This document shows, piece after piece, positions 18,414-27,173 of a stretch of DNA of 64,000 nt. Positions within the stretch are counted from its first letter, which is position 1, and each line of letters begins with the position of its first letter. This stretch comes from Haloimpatiens sp042688525. Its GTDB lineage: Bacteria; Bacillota; Clostridia; Clostridiales; Clostridiaceae. Location of the stretch: positions 372,001 to 436,000 of the forward strand of contig NZ_JBHWAB010000001.1 of NCBI RefSeq assembly GCF_042688525.2, written 5' to 3'. Below the pieces are notes generated by a model. That model ran no database searches. It was given only the letters and a program-made list of their open reading frames with translations, and was not told where the DNA came from. The translations under genes were made by a program, and so were the position numbers.

Positions 18414-18615
18414 GGAATTAAAAGAGTTAAAACAAAGTAGTCCTCAAGACTTAAAAGAAAAAGTTGGGGATTTAAAAGCTGAGTTATTCAACTTGAGATT
18501 CCAATTAGCTACTGGACAATTGGAAAATCCAATGAGAATAAGACAAGTTAAGAAGTCAATTGCCCAAATTAAGACCATCCTTAGAGAAGAAGAGTTAAAA
18601 GCTATAAGACAGTAA
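18403..18615 (+). CDS. rpmC: 50S ribosomal protein L29
   Basis: L29 sits beside L23 at the tunnel exit. The 70-residue, mostly helical product contains the signature region LRFQLATGQLENPMRIRQVKKSIA. It starts inside rplP and uses a weak GGTGGTGAAG site there, so translation is probably coupled. Confidence 0.96.
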   Translation: MKAKELKELKQSSPQDLKEKVGDLKAELFNLRFQLATGQLENPMRIRQVKKSIAQIKTILREEELKAIRQ

Positions 18616-18641
18616 AACTGTGAAGGGAGGTTTAGCCTATT

Positions 18642-18896
18642 ATGCAAAGAGGTTACAGAAAGACAAGAATAGGTAAAGTAGTATCAGACAAGATGGATAA
18701 AACAGTGGTAGTTGCTGTTGAAACAAAAGTTCGTCATCCATTATATGGAAAGACAGTAAACAGAACTACAAAATTTAAAGTTCATGATGAAAATAATGAG
18801 GCAAAAGTTAATGATAGAATTGAAATAATGGAAACAAGACCATTATCAAAGGATAAGAGATGGAGACTTGTTAAAATTGTTGAAAAAGCAAAATAA
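18642..18896 (+). CDS. rpsQ: 30S ribosomal protein S17
   Basis: S17 is a primary 16S rRNA binder of the 30S body. The 84-residue OB-fold product has GKVVSDKMDKTVVVAVE and HPLYGK. AAGGGAGGT lies 12 bases before the ATG. Confidence 0.97.
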   Translation: MQRGYRKTRIGKVVSDKMDKTVVVAVETKVRHPLYGKTVNRTTKFKVHDENNEAKVNDRIEIMETRPLSKDKRWRLVKIVEKAK

Positions 18897-18924
18897 GGTT
18901 TTAGCCTGAAAGGAGGTATTCTAA

Positions 18925-19293
18925 ATGATACAACAGCAAACCTTATTAAAGGTAGCAGATAATACTGGAGCAAAGGAAATAATGTGCATTAGAGTATTAG
19001 GTGGATCTAAAAGAAAATGGGGAAATATAGGAGATATAATTGTTGCTAGCGTTAAAAGTGCAACACCAGGCGGTGTTGTTAAAAAAGGTGAGGTAGTTAA
19101 AGCTGTTATAGTAAGATCTAAAAAAGGTGTAAGAAGACCAGATGGATCATACATAAAATTTGATGAAAACGCGGCTGTTATTATAAAGGATGATAAAATG
19201 CCAAAAGGAACTCGTATATTTGGACCAGTGGCAAGGGAGCTAAGAGATAAAGAATTCAACAAAATATTATCACTAGCACCAGAAGCTTTATAA
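18925..19293 (+). CDS. rplN: 50S ribosomal protein L14
   Basis: L14 contacts the 30S subunit in bridge B5/B8. The product has 122 residues, beginning MIQQQTLLKVADNTGAKE, and the conserved FGPVARELRDKEFNKILSLA ending. GAAAGGAGGT precedes the ATG. Confidence 0.98.
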   Translation: MIQQQTLLKVADNTGAKEIMCIRVLGGSKRKWGNIGDIIVASVKSATPGGVVKKGEVVKAVIVRSKKGVRRPDGSYIKFDENAAVIIKDDKMPKGTRIFGPVARELRDKEFNKILSLAPEAL

Positions 19294-19312
19294 AATAAGG
19301 AGGTGTCTAAGG

Positions 19313-19630
19313 ATGAGTAAGATTCATGTCAGAAGAAATGATACTGTAATGGTTGTTTCAGGAAAAGATAAAGGAAAAACAGGAGAAGTATTAAAAGTTT
19401 ATCCTAAAACAGGTAAAGTTGTTGTAAAAGGTGTTAACATGGTAACAAAACACCAAAAACCAAATAGACAAAATATGCAAGGTGGCATAGTTCACCAAGA
19501 AGCTCCAATATATAGCTCAAAGGTTATGCTTTACTGTACAAAGTGTAAAAATGTCACAAGGATAAGCAAAAAAGTTTTAGAAGATGGAACAAAAGTTAGA
19601 GTATGTAAGAAGTGTGGAGAAACATTCTAA
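19313..19630 (+). CDS. rplX: 50S ribosomal protein L24, zinc-binding type
   Basis: L24 starts 50S assembly and has an N-terminal KOW domain (VSGKDKGKTGEV near residues 16-27). The product has 105 residues. Cysteines 75, 78, 98 and 101 form two CxxC pairs that are absent from the B. subtilis protein as I remember it; a zinc ribbon is inferred. TAAGGAGGTG precedes the ATG. Confidence 0.96.
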   Translation: MSKIHVRRNDTVMVVSGKDKGKTGEVLKVYPKTGKVVVKGVNMVTKHQKPNRQNMQGGIVHQEAPIYSSKVMLYCTKCKNVTRISKKVLEDGTKVRVCKKCGETF

Positions 19631-19649
19631 AACTCGAAAGGAGGGCTAA

Positions 19650-20195
19650 ATGATGAGTTCAAGACTACAAGATAAATATGTAAAAGAAGTAGTTCCAGCA
19701 CTTATGGAAAAGTTCGGATATAAAAACATAATGGAAATTCCAAAATTAGAAAAAATAGTTGTTAATATGGGAATTGGCGAAGCTAAAGATAATCCTAAAG
19801 TATTAGAAGCAGCAGTGAGTGATTTAAAATTATTTTCAGGTCAACAACCTATAGTTACAAGAGCTAAGAAATCTGTTGCTAACTTTAAAATTAGACAAAA
19901 TATGGCAATAGGATGCAAAGTAACATTAAGAAATCAAAAAATGTATGAATTTGCAGATAAATTAATCAATGTTGCTTTACCAAGAGTTAGAGACTTCAGA
20001 GGAATTTCATCAAAATCTTTTGATGGAAGAGGTAACTATGCACTTGGTATAAAAGAACAATTAATATTCCCTGAAATCGAATATGATAAAATTGATAAAG
20101 TAAGAGGTATGGATATAGTATTTGTTACAAGTGCAAAGACTGACGAGGAAGCTAGAGAATTATTGAGATTCCTTGGAATGCCATTTGCTCAATAA
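19650..20195 (+). CDS. rplE: 50S ribosomal protein L5
   Basis: L5 binds 5S rRNA and forms bridge B1b. The 181-residue product has the family segments IVVNMGIGEAKDNPK, VTRAKKSVANFKIRQ and DFRGISSKSFDGRGNYALGI. Two adjacent ATG codons (19650 and 19653) are both possible starts behind AAAGGAGGG; the first gives the length listed. Confidence 0.97.
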   Translation: MMSSRLQDKYVKEVVPALMEKFGYKNIMEIPKLEKIVVNMGIGEAKDNPKVLEAAVSDLKLFSGQQPIVTRAKKSVANFKIRQNMAIGCKVTLRNQKMYEFADKLINVALPRVRDFRGISSKSFDGRGNYALGIKEQLIFPEIEYDKIDKVRGMDIVFVTSAKTDEEARELLRFLGMPFAQ

Positions 20196-20208
20196 AGGAG
20201 GGAAAATT

Positions 20209-20394
20209 GTGGCACGTAAAGCAATGATTGAAAAGTGGAAAAAAGAGCCTAAATTCTCAACAAGAGCGTATTCTAGATGCAGAATTTGTGGAAGACCACA
20301 TGCTGTATTAAAAAAATATGGAATATGTCGTATATGTTTTAGAGAATTAGCATATAAAGGACAAATTCCTGGCTGCAGAAAAGCAAGCTGGTAA
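20209..20394 (+). CDS. rpsN: 30S ribosomal protein S14, type Z
   Basis: S14 is a head protein. This is the short 61-residue zinc form with Cys24, Cys27, Cys40 and Cys43. The start is GTG 20209 after AAAGGAGGG (20195-20203); the longer frame from 20173 lies within rplE and is rejected. Confidence 0.97.
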   Translation: MARKAMIEKWKKEPKFSTRAYSRCRICGRPHAVLKKYGICRICFRELAYKGQIPGCRKASW

Positions 20395-20420
20395 TATAGT
20401 TAACGAAAGGAGGCAAAACA

Positions 20421-20819
20421 ATGGTTATGACAGATCCTATCGCAGATTTACTAACACGTATAAGAAATGCAAATATAGTTAGACATGAAGTTGTTGAAGT
20501 ACCTTCATCAAATATAAAGAAATCTATAGTTAATATAATGCTTCAAGAAGGTTACATTAAAAACATTGAGGAATACAATGATGGTTCTGTTCCAATGTTA
20601 AGAATAGCAATGAAATATGGAGTTAGTAAAGAAAGAGTTATAACTGGATTGAAAAGAATTTCTAAACCAGGTTTAAGAGTATATTGTAAGAAGGAAGAGA
20701 TTCCAAAGGTATTGAACGGATTAGGAACTGCAATTATATCAACTTCAAAAGGAATTGTAACTGATAAGGAAGCAAGAAAAAACGGAGTAGGTGGAGAAGT
20801 AATCTGTTATATCTGGTAG
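20421..20819 (+). CDS. rpsH: 30S ribosomal protein S8
   Basis: S8 binds the central domain of 16S rRNA. In E. coli it also represses the spc operon. The 132-residue product starts MVMTDPIADLLTRIRNAN and ends with the GGEVICYIW motif typical of the family. GAAAGGAGGC precedes the ATG. Confidence 0.98.
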   Translation: MVMTDPIADLLTRIRNANIVRHEVVEVPSSNIKKSIVNIMLQEGYIKNIEEYNDGSVPMLRIAMKYGVSKERVITGLKRISKPGLRVYCKKEEIPKVLNGLGTAIISTSKGIVTDKEARKNGVGGEVICYIW

Positions 20820-20842
20820 TTTGATGAACAGGAGGTGCAATT

Positions 20843-21382
20843 ATGTCAAGAATAGGAAAACTTCCAGTAGCTATTCCAAATGGAGTAACTGTTAATGTAA
20901 CACCAGACAACGTTGTTACAGTAAAAGGATCAAAAGGTGAATTAGTTAAAAAAATGCACAAAGATATTGAAATTACTGTAGAGGAAAATTTAGTTGTTGT
21001 TAAAAGACCAAGTGATCAAAAACAATATAGAGCTCTTCATGGATTAACTAGAGCACTAATTAATAATATGGTTACTGGTGTTACTGAAGGATATCAAAAA
21101 ACACTACAATTAGTTGGAGTAGGTTATAGAGCTCAATTAAAAGGAAAAACACTTATATTGAATCTTGGATACTCTCATCCAATAGAAATAGAATCAGTAG
21201 AAGGAATTCAATTTGAAGTTCCAGAAACAACTAAAGTAGTGGTAAAAGGTATTGATAAACAGTTAGTAGGAGAAGTAGCTGCTGTAATTAGATCTAAGAG
21301 AAAACCTGAACCTTATAAAGGAAAAGGTATAAGATATGAGAACGAACATATTAGACGTAAAGAAGGTAAGACTGGTAAATAG
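20843..21382 (+). CDS. rplF: 50S ribosomal protein L6
   Basis: L6 lies near the factor-binding centre at the sarcin-ricin loop. The 179-residue product has two similar domains and the conserved C-terminal RKPEPYKGKGIRYENEHIRRKEGKTGK region. AGGAGGTG precedes the ATG. Confidence 0.97.
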   Translation: MSRIGKLPVAIPNGVTVNVTPDNVVTVKGSKGELVKKMHKDIEITVEENLVVVKRPSDQKQYRALHGLTRALINNMVTGVTEGYQKTLQLVGVGYRAQLKGKTLILNLGYSHPIEIESVEGIQFEVPETTKVVVKGIDKQLVGEVAAVIRSKRKPEPYKGKGIRYENEHIRRKEGKTGK

Positions 21383-21412
21383 TAATTAGACATATAGAAA
21401 GGAGTGAAATGA

Positions 21413-21775
21413 ATGTTCAAGAAGGTGGATAAGCAAGCAATAAGAAAAAGAAGTCATCTACGAATTCGTAAAAAAGTTTTTGGAACTCCAGAGAGACCAA
21501 GACTTTCTGTGTTTAGAAGCGAAAAGCATATTTATGCTCAAATTATAGATGATATTAATGCTCGTACATTAGTTTCAGCTTCTAGTGTTGATAAAGAATT
21601 TGAAGAAAAAATTGGCGGAAATAAAGAAGCTGCTAAAGTAGTTGGAAGTATGTTAGCTAAGAAAGCACTTGAAAAAGGAATAGATAATGTAGTGTTTGAT
21701 AGAGGTGGATATATTTATCACGGAAGAGTAAAAGAGCTTGCTGAAGGTGCTAGAGAAGCAGGACTACAATTCTAA
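21413..21775 (+). CDS. rplR: 50S ribosomal protein L18
   Basis: L18 binds 5S rRNA in the central protuberance. The 120-residue product has the basic N-terminus and the motif RLSVFRSEKHIYAQIIDD; the FDRGGYIYHGRVKELAEGARE ending is typical. GAAAGGAGTG precedes the ATG. Confidence 0.97.
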   Translation: MFKKVDKQAIRKRSHLRIRKKVFGTPERPRLSVFRSEKHIYAQIIDDINARTLVSASSVDKEFEEKIGGNKEAAKVVGSMLAKKALEKGIDNVVFDRGGYIYHGRVKELAEGAREAGLQF

Positions 21776-21792
21776 GAGAAGGAGGGAAAGCA

Positions 21793-22290
21793 ATGAAGAT
21801 TGATCCTAGCAAATTAAACTTAAAAGAAAAAGTTGTATTTATAAATAGAGTTGCTAAGGTCGTAAAAGGCGGTAGACACTTTAGATTTAGTGCGCTAGTG
21901 GTTGTTGGAGACGAAAACGGTCATGTTGGAGTTGGTATGGGTAAATCAATAGAAATCCCAGAAGCGATCAGAAAAGGCATTGAAGATGCTAAAAAGAACT
22001 TAGTTAAGGTAGAAATGGTTGGAACAACTGTTCCACATAAAATATATGGTAAGTTCGGAAAAGGAAATGTACTTATAATGCCAGCATCAGAAGGTACTGG
22101 TGTTATTGCTGGAGGTCCTGTTAGAGCAGTACTTGAACTTGCAGGATTGAAGGATGTTAGAGCTAAATCTTTAGGTTCTAATAATCCAAAAAATATGGTA
22201 AATGCGACTATCAATGGATTGTCAAGCTTAAGAACAGTAGAACAAGTTGCTAAGCTTAGAGGCAAAGCCGTTGAAGACATTTTAGGTTAG
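21793..22290 (+). CDS. rpsE: 30S ribosomal protein S5
   Basis: S5 helps maintain decoding accuracy and the mRNA entry channel. The 165-residue product has the double-stranded RNA-binding-like N-domain (VAKVVKGGRHFRFSALVVVGD) and the C-terminal domain with GPVRAVLELAGLKDV. Spectinomycin-site residues around VVKGGRHF look normal. AAGGAGGG precedes the ATG. Confidence 0.97.
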   Translation: MKIDPSKLNLKEKVVFINRVAKVVKGGRHFRFSALVVVGDENGHVGVGMGKSIEIPEAIRKGIEDAKKNLVKVEMVGTTVPHKIYGKFGKGNVLIMPASEGTGVIAGGPVRAVLELAGLKDVRAKSLGSNNPKNMVNATINGLSSLRTVEQVAKLRGKAVEDILG

Positions 22291-22302
22291 GAGGGATTAT
22301 CC

Positions 22303-22482
22303 TTGGCTAAGCTTAAAATCACTTTAAAAAGAAGTTTTATAGGCAGAAAAAAAGATCACATAGCTACAGTTAATGCTTTAGGATTAAGAAAAATCGGAAA
22401 AACTGTAGAACATGAAGATACTCCTCAAATAAGAGGAATGATAAAAAAAGTAGATTACTTATTAGAAGTTAAAGAAGCTTAA
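22303..22482 (+). CDS. rpmD: 50S ribosomal protein L30
   Basis: This 59-residue gene lies between rpsE and rplO, where rpmD is expected. It starts at TTG 22303 behind TTAGGAGGG (MAKLKITLKRSFIGR) and ends KVDYLLEVKEA. The LKRSFIGRKKDHIATVNALGL region matches the family. Its short length and TTG start make it easy to miss. Confidence 0.95.
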   Translation: MAKLKITLKRSFIGRKKDHIATVNALGLRKIGKTVEHEDTPQIRGMIKKVDYLLEVKEA

Positions 22483-22502
22483 TAAATAAGGAGGTGTGAA
22501 AA

Positions 22503-22943
22503 GTGAAACTTCATGAATTAAAGCCAGCAGCAGGTTCAAAGAAAGCACCTAAAAGAGTAGGAAGAGGTTATGGTTCAGGCCTTGGAAAAACATGCGCAAG
22601 AGGTCAGGACGGACAAAATTCAAGATCAGGTGGCGGAGTAAGACTAGGTTTTGAAGGAGGTCAAATGCCTTTATATAGAAGACTTCCTAAAAGAGGATTT
22701 ACAAACCTTTTTGCTAAGAAGTATGCTGTTATAAACTTAGATAAATTAAATGCTTTTGAAAACGGAAGTGAAGTAACTCCAGAATTATTATTAGAAAATG
22801 GAATAATTAAAAAAGTTTATGATGGAGTTAAAATATTAGGTAATGGAAATATTGAGAAGAAATTAAATGTTAAAGCTTCAAAATTCTCAAAAACAGCAGC
22901 TGAGAAAATAGAAGCAGCTGGAGGAAAAGTTGAGGTGATATAG
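22503..22943 (+). CDS. rplO: 50S ribosomal protein L15
   Basis: L15 is a late-assembly protein in the core of the 50S subunit. The 146-residue product has the Gly/Arg-rich N-terminus (KRVGRGYGSGLGKTCARGQDG) and the globular C-domain. Start GTG 22503 follows AAGGAGGTG. Its stop is immediately followed by the secY start codon. Confidence 0.97.
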   Translation: MKLHELKPAAGSKKAPKRVGRGYGSGLGKTCARGQDGQNSRSGGGVRLGFEGGQMPLYRRLPKRGFTNLFAKKYAVINLDKLNAFENGSEVTPELLLENGIIKKVYDGVKILGNGNIEKKLNVKASKFSKTAAEKIEAAGGKVEVI

Positions 22944-24221
22944 GTGCTATCAACCCTACGTAATGCCTGGAAAGTTGAAGATTTAAGAAAGAGAATTATA
23001 TTTACTTTGCTTATGATAACAATTTTCAGGATGGGAAATTTTATTCCTGTTCCTGGAATTGATGCGAGTAAGTTTGCTAACCTTACAAAGTCAGGAACTT
23101 TATTTGGTTTTTATGATTTGCTATCAGGTGGAGCCTTTAGTAGATTTAGTATATTTGCAATGGGCGTTACACCTTATATTAATGCTTCAATCATAATGCA
23201 ATTATTGACTGTAGCAATACCATCGTTAGAAGCACTTTCTAAAGAAGGTGATGATGGTAGAAAGAAGATACAAAAATATACAAGATATAGTAGTATACCT
23301 TTAGGTTTACTTCAAGCTTTTGGTACTTATGCTATAATATCAAGATATGGAGCTTTAAGATATACATCAAAATTTAGTATATTTTTAATTATATTAACAT
23401 TAACTACTGCATCAATCTTTTTGATATGGTTAGGTGAACAAATTACTGATAAAGGTGTTGGAAATGGTATATCATTATTGATTTTTGTCAATATTATATC
23501 TAGGTTTCCACAAACTGTATATCAAATTACTGGACTTGAAAAAGCAGGAACAGTTAATATGATACAGGTAATATTATTTGTAGTAGTTGCACTAGCATTA
23601 TTAACTGCAGTAGTTATAACAAATATAGGAGAAAGAAGAATACCTGTACAGTATGCAGGAAAGTCTTTTGGAAGAAAAATGGCTAAAGGACAATCTTCTT
23701 ATATTCCAATTAATATGAATGCATCAGGAGTAATTGGAATCATATTTGCAATATCTGTTATGCAGTTTCCTGCAACGATAGCGCAATTTATGCCAAATTT
23801 AAAGGTTAGTCAATTTATAATAGCAAGTCCATATAGTCCTTTTAAACAAAATACATGGCAATATGCCATTGTGTATTTCTTATTGATTGTATTTTTTACT
23901 TGGTTTTATTCAGAAGTTACGTTTAAACCTGATGAAATGGCTGACAACATGCATAAGTCATCAGGATTCATACCAGGGGTAAGACCAGGACAGCCAACAG
24001 CTGAATATATTGGAAAAGTACTATTTAGAATATCAATACTTGGAGGAACTTTTGCTGCATTGATAGCAATACTCCCTATAATAGTAGATGGATATACTAG
24101 TTTTAAAGGTATATCTTTTGGAGGAACTGCTTTGTTAATAGAAGTAGGGGTAGCATTAGAGACTATGAAGCAATTACAGTCTCAGTTAGTAATGCGTCAT
24201 TATAAGGGATTTCTTAAGTAA
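22944..24221 (+). CDS. secY: Protein translocase subunit SecY
   Basis: SecY is the channel of the Sec translocon in the cytoplasmic membrane. The 425-residue product has about ten hydrophobic helices; the plug-region sequence FIPVPGID, GGAFSRFSIFAMGVTPYINASIIMQL and the cytoplasmic loop GERRIPVQYAGK are characteristic. Start GTG 22944 abuts the rplO stop, with its ribosome binding site TGAGGTGA inside rplO. Confidence 0.98.
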   Translation: MLSTLRNAWKVEDLRKRIIFTLLMITIFRMGNFIPVPGIDASKFANLTKSGTLFGFYDLLSGGAFSRFSIFAMGVTPYINASIIMQLLTVAIPSLEALSKEGDDGRKKIQKYTRYSSIPLGLLQAFGTYAIISRYGALRYTSKFSIFLIILTLTTASIFLIWLGEQITDKGVGNGISLLIFVNIISRFPQTVYQITGLEKAGTVNMIQVILFVVVALALLTAVVITNIGERRIPVQYAGKSFGRKMAKGQSSYIPINMNASGVIGIIFAISVMQFPATIAQFMPNLKVSQFIIASPYSPFKQNTWQYAIVYFLLIVFFTWFYSEVTFKPDEMADNMHKSSGFIPGVRPGQPTAEYIGKVLFRISILGGTFAALIAILPIIVDGYTSFKGISFGGTALLIEVGVALETMKQLQSQLVMRHYKGFLK

Positions 24222-24246
24222 TTAATTAAGATGGAGATGATCGTTG

Positions 24247-24894
24247 ATGAAAATTATATTATTAGGTCCTCCGGGAGCAGGAAAAGGAACACAAGCTAAA
24301 TCAATTAGTGTAAAATATTGCATACCTCATATTTCTACTGGAGATATTTTTAGAAAAAATATTTCTGAAAAAACTCCTCTTGGGGTTAAAGCTAAAAACT
24401 ATATTGATGCAGGTCTGTTAGTACCAGACGAATTAACAATAGATTTAGTTAAAGATAGATTATCAAAAGAAGATTGCAAAAATGGATATCTTCTTGATGG
24501 TTTTCCAAGAACTGTTAAACAAGCAGAGGCTTTGGATGAATTTCTCAATGGTAGACAAGAAAGCATAGATACTGCTTTATTGATTGAAGTACCAAGAGAA
24601 CTTATTTTAGAAAGAATGACAGGTAGAAGAGTATGTTTAGCATGTGGTGCAAGTTATCATATTAAATTTAACCCTCCTAAAAACGAAGGTAAATGTGATA
24701 GTTGTGGTGGTGAATTAATACAGAGAAAAGATGATAATAAAGAAACTGTATTAGATAGATTAACTGTATATGATAAACAAACTCAACCATTAGTGAAGTA
24801 CTATAAGTCTAAAAATAAATTGTCAATTGTAGATGGTGCGTTGGCAATAGATAAAGTTTTTGAAAATGTATGTTCAATCCTGGGAGAGCAATAG
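24247..24894 (+). CDS. adk: Adenylate kinase, zinc-LID type
   Basis: The enzyme interconverts ATP plus AMP and two ADP. The 215-residue product has the P-loop GPPGAGKGTQ near the N-terminus, the AMP-binding region with DGFPRT, and a long LID with Cys130, Cys133, Cys150 and Cys153 that should bind zinc. ATG 24247 is preferred to the adjacent TTG at 24244. It follows secY, as in many Firmicutes. Confidence 0.97.
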   Translation: MKIILLGPPGAGKGTQAKSISVKYCIPHISTGDIFRKNISEKTPLGVKAKNYIDAGLLVPDELTIDLVKDRLSKEDCKNGYLLDGFPRTVKQAEALDEFLNGRQESIDTALLIEVPRELILERMTGRRVCLACGASYHIKFNPPKNEGKCDSCGGELIQRKDDNKETVLDRLTVYDKQTQPLVKYYKSKNKLSIVDGALAIDKVFENVCSILGEQ

Positions 24895-24898
24895 ATAT

Positions 24899-25645
24899 AT
24901 GATTATCATTAAAAATGATATAGAAATTCAAAACATGAGACGTGCAGGTAAAGTTGTAGGTAATACTCTTGCAATGCTTGAAGAGGTAGTAAAACCTGGA
25001 ATTACAACTAAGGAATTAGATACGATAGCTGAAAAATACATAGTAGAGCAAGGTGCTATACCATCATTTAAAGGTTATTGCGGATTTCCAGCCTCTATAT
25101 GTACTTCAATAAATGAAGAAGTTGTTCATGGTATTCCTTCTGATAGAAAATTACAAGAAGGAGATATTATAAGTGTGGACTGTGGTGCTATATTGAATAA
25201 TTATCATGGAGATGCAGCCAGAACATTTGCAGTAGGAAAAGTTTCATTAGAAGCAAAAAAAATAATTGAAGCTACTAAGAAATGCTTTTTTCAAGGCGTT
25301 AAGCAAGCAATTGTAGGAAATAGACTAACAGATATATCTGCAGCAATACAACAGTATGCAGAAGGATTAGGATATTCAGTTGTTAGAGATTATGTTGGTC
25401 ATGGAATTGGCCGCGAAATGCATGAAGATCCAGAAATTCCTAATTTCGGGAAATCCGGAAGAGGACCTAAATTAGTGAATGGTATGGTTCTTGCTATAGA
25501 ACCTATGATAAATATAGGAGATTACTATGTAAAAGTTCAACCTAATGGCTGGACAGTGATAACAAAAGATGGCAAATTATCTTGTCATTATGAAAATACA
25601 GTAGCAATTTTAGATGACGGTCCCGAGATTTTAACTTTAAGCTAA
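24899..25645 (+). CDS. map: Methionine aminopeptidase, type I
   Basis: The enzyme removes the initiator methionine from nascent proteins. The 248-residue product has the metal-ligand regions SVDCGAILNNYHGDAARTF, YVGHGIGREMHEDP, AIEPM and CHYENTVAI. I take ATG 24899, four bases after the adk stop, behind GGGAGA in the end of adk; the longer frame from 24860 lies wholly inside adk. Placement between secY-adk and infA is standard. Confidence 0.97.
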   Translation: MIIIKNDIEIQNMRRAGKVVGNTLAMLEEVVKPGITTKELDTIAEKYIVEQGAIPSFKGYCGFPASICTSINEEVVHGIPSDRKLQEGDIISVDCGAILNNYHGDAARTFAVGKVSLEAKKIIEATKKCFFQGVKQAIVGNRLTDISAAIQQYAEGLGYSVVRDYVGHGIGREMHEDPEIPNFGKSGRGPKLVNGMVLAIEPMINIGDYYVKVQPNGWTVITKDGKLSCHYENTVAILDDGPEILTLS

Positions 25646-25659
25646 TAGAGGTGAACATT

Positions 25660-25929
25660 TTGGATAAGCAAGACCTTATTGGTAGAGTTGTTATTTCTAA
25701 GGCTGGTAGAGATGCAGAGAGAAAGTTTATAATCATCGGTGTTTTAGATGATTTATATGTACAGATTTCTGATGGGAGTCTTAGAAAACTAGAGAATCCT
25801 AAAAAGAAAAAAATCAAACATTTGATTTTTACTAATGTGATAGCAGAAGACATAAAAGAAAAGCTATTGGCTAAAGAGCAAATAACAAATTCTAAAATTA
25901 AAAAGTTTCTGCAGTCCGTAGATGTTTAA
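25660..25929 (+). CDS. KOW-domain RNA-binding protein (L14e-like, YbzG-like)
   Basis: This small gene between map and infA encodes 89 residues with an N-terminal KOW-type motif (IGRVVISKAGRDAERKFIIIG). Family members in Firmicutes are annotated as L14e-like RNA-binding proteins and their role is not settled. Start TTG 25660 lies 6 bases after AGAGGTG; the GTG at 25651 overlaps that site. The C-terminal half is lysine-rich and may be disordered. Confidence 0.85.
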   Translation: MDKQDLIGRVVISKAGRDAERKFIIIGVLDDLYVQISDGSLRKLENPKKKKIKHLIFTNVIAEDIKEKLLAKEQITNSKIKKFLQSVDV

Positions 25930-25946
25930 GGAGGTTTGATTACCTT

Positions 25947-26165
25947 ATGTCAAAACAAGATGTTATTGAAATGCAAGGTACGGTTATAGAGGCTTTGCCT
26001 AATGCAATGTTTCAAGTAGAATTAGAAAGTGGTCATAAAATATTAGCTCATATTTCAGGTAAATTGAGAATGAATTTTATAAGAATATTACCAGGTGATA
26101 AGGTTACAGTGGAACTTTCTCCATATGATTTAACTCGTGGGAGAATTACTTGGAGAGCAAAGTAG
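25947..26165 (+). CDS. infA: Translation initiation factor IF-1
   Basis: IF-1 blocks the A site during initiation. The 72-residue OB-fold product begins MSKQDVIEMQGTVIEALPNAMFQVELE and contains HISGKLRMNFIRILPGDKVTVE. TAAGGAGGTT precedes the ATG. It is followed by rpmJ after 15 bases. Confidence 0.98.
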   Translation: MSKQDVIEMQGTVIEALPNAMFQVELESGHKILAHISGKLRMNFIRILPGDKVTVELSPYDLTRGRITWRAK

Positions 26166-26180
26166 TGAGGAGGGTTAGTA

Positions 26181-26294
26181 ATGAAGGTGAGACCATCTGT
26201 TAAACCAATTTGTGAAAAATGTAAGGTTATAAAAAGAAAAGGTAGAGTAATGGTTATTTGTGAAAATCCTAAACACAAACAAAAACAAGGTTAA
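26181..26294 (+). CDS. rpmJ: 50S ribosomal protein L36, zinc-binding form
   Basis: This 37-residue gene begins MKVRPSVKPICEKCK at ATG 26181 behind GAGGAGGGT. Cys11, Cys14, Cys27 and His32 are the zinc ligands of the C+ form. It sits between infA and rpsM as usual. Confidence 0.97.
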   Translation: MKVRPSVKPICEKCKVIKRKGRVMVICENPKHKQKQG

Positions 26295-26359
26295 TTTAAC
26301 ATATAACTTGATATAAATATTGTAGATAATAGGTAATTCTTAGGAGGTGTAAATTCTAC

Positions 26360-26725
26360 ATGGCAAGAATAGCAGGGATAGACCTACCAAGAGATAAAAG
26401 GGTAGAAATAGGTCTAACATATATTTATGGTATAGGACTACCAAGTTCAAGAAGAGTACTTGCAGCAACAGGTGTAAATCCTGATGTTAGAGTAAAAGAT
26501 TTAAGTGAAGAAGAAGTTAATTCTTTAAGAGATTATATAAATAAAAATCTTAATGTTGAAGGAGATCTTAGAAGAGAAGTAGCTCTAAACATTAAGAGAT
26601 TAATGGAAATCGGAAGTTATAGAGGAATAAGACATAGAAAAGGACTTCCTGTAAGAGGACAAAAAACAAAAACAAATGCAAGAACAAGAAAAGGCCCTAA
26701 AAAGGTAGCTGGAAAGAGAAAATAG
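26360..26725 (+). CDS. rpsM: 30S ribosomal protein S13
   Basis: S13 contacts the 50S subunit and the P-site tRNA through its basic tail. The 121-residue product has MARIAGIDLPRDKRVEIGLTYIYGIG and the RGQKTKTNARTRKGP tail motif. TAGGAGGTG precedes the ATG. Confidence 0.98.
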   Translation: MARIAGIDLPRDKRVEIGLTYIYGIGLPSSRRVLAATGVNPDVRVKDLSEEEVNSLRDYINKNLNVEGDLRREVALNIKRLMEIGSYRGIRHRKGLPVRGQKTKTNARTRKGPKKVAGKRK

Positions 26726-26748
26726 TTAGTAAGGAGGGAAGAAACTAG

Positions 26749-27147
26749 ATGGCAGCTCAAAAGAAGGTTAAAAGAGGCAGAAGAAAAAAAGAAAGAAAAA
26801 ATATTGAGCACGGATGTGCACATATTAAATCAACTTTTAACAATTCAATAGTAACAATTACAGATGCAGTTGGTAATGCAGTATCTTGGTCAAGTGCGGG
26901 AGCATTAGGATTTAAAGGATCAAGAAAGAGTACTCCATTTGCAGCACAAATGGCAGCTGAAACAGCAGCAAAAGTGGCAATGGAACATGGATTAAAAAGT
27001 ATAGAAGTATATGTAAAAGGACCTGGAGCAGGTAGAGAAGCTGCGATAAGATCATTGCAAGCAGCAGGCTTAGAAATAACATTAATAAAAGATGTTACTC
27101 CAATACCACATAATGGTTGCAGACCACCAAAAAGAAGAAGAGTCTAA
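26749..27147 (+). CDS. rpsK: 30S ribosomal protein S11
   Basis: S11 binds the platform near the E site. The 132-residue product has HIKSTFNNSIVTITD and ends PIPHNGCRPPKRRRV. TAAGGAGGG precedes the ATG at 26749. Confidence 0.98.
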   Translation: MAAQKKVKRGRRKKERKNIEHGCAHIKSTFNNSIVTITDAVGNAVSWSSAGALGFKGSRKSTPFAAQMAAETAAKVAMEHGLKSIEVYVKGPGAGREAAIRSLQAAGLEITLIKDVTPIPHNGCRPPKRRRV

Positions 27148-27173
27148 TTAGTAGTAATAGGAGGTGTAATTAA

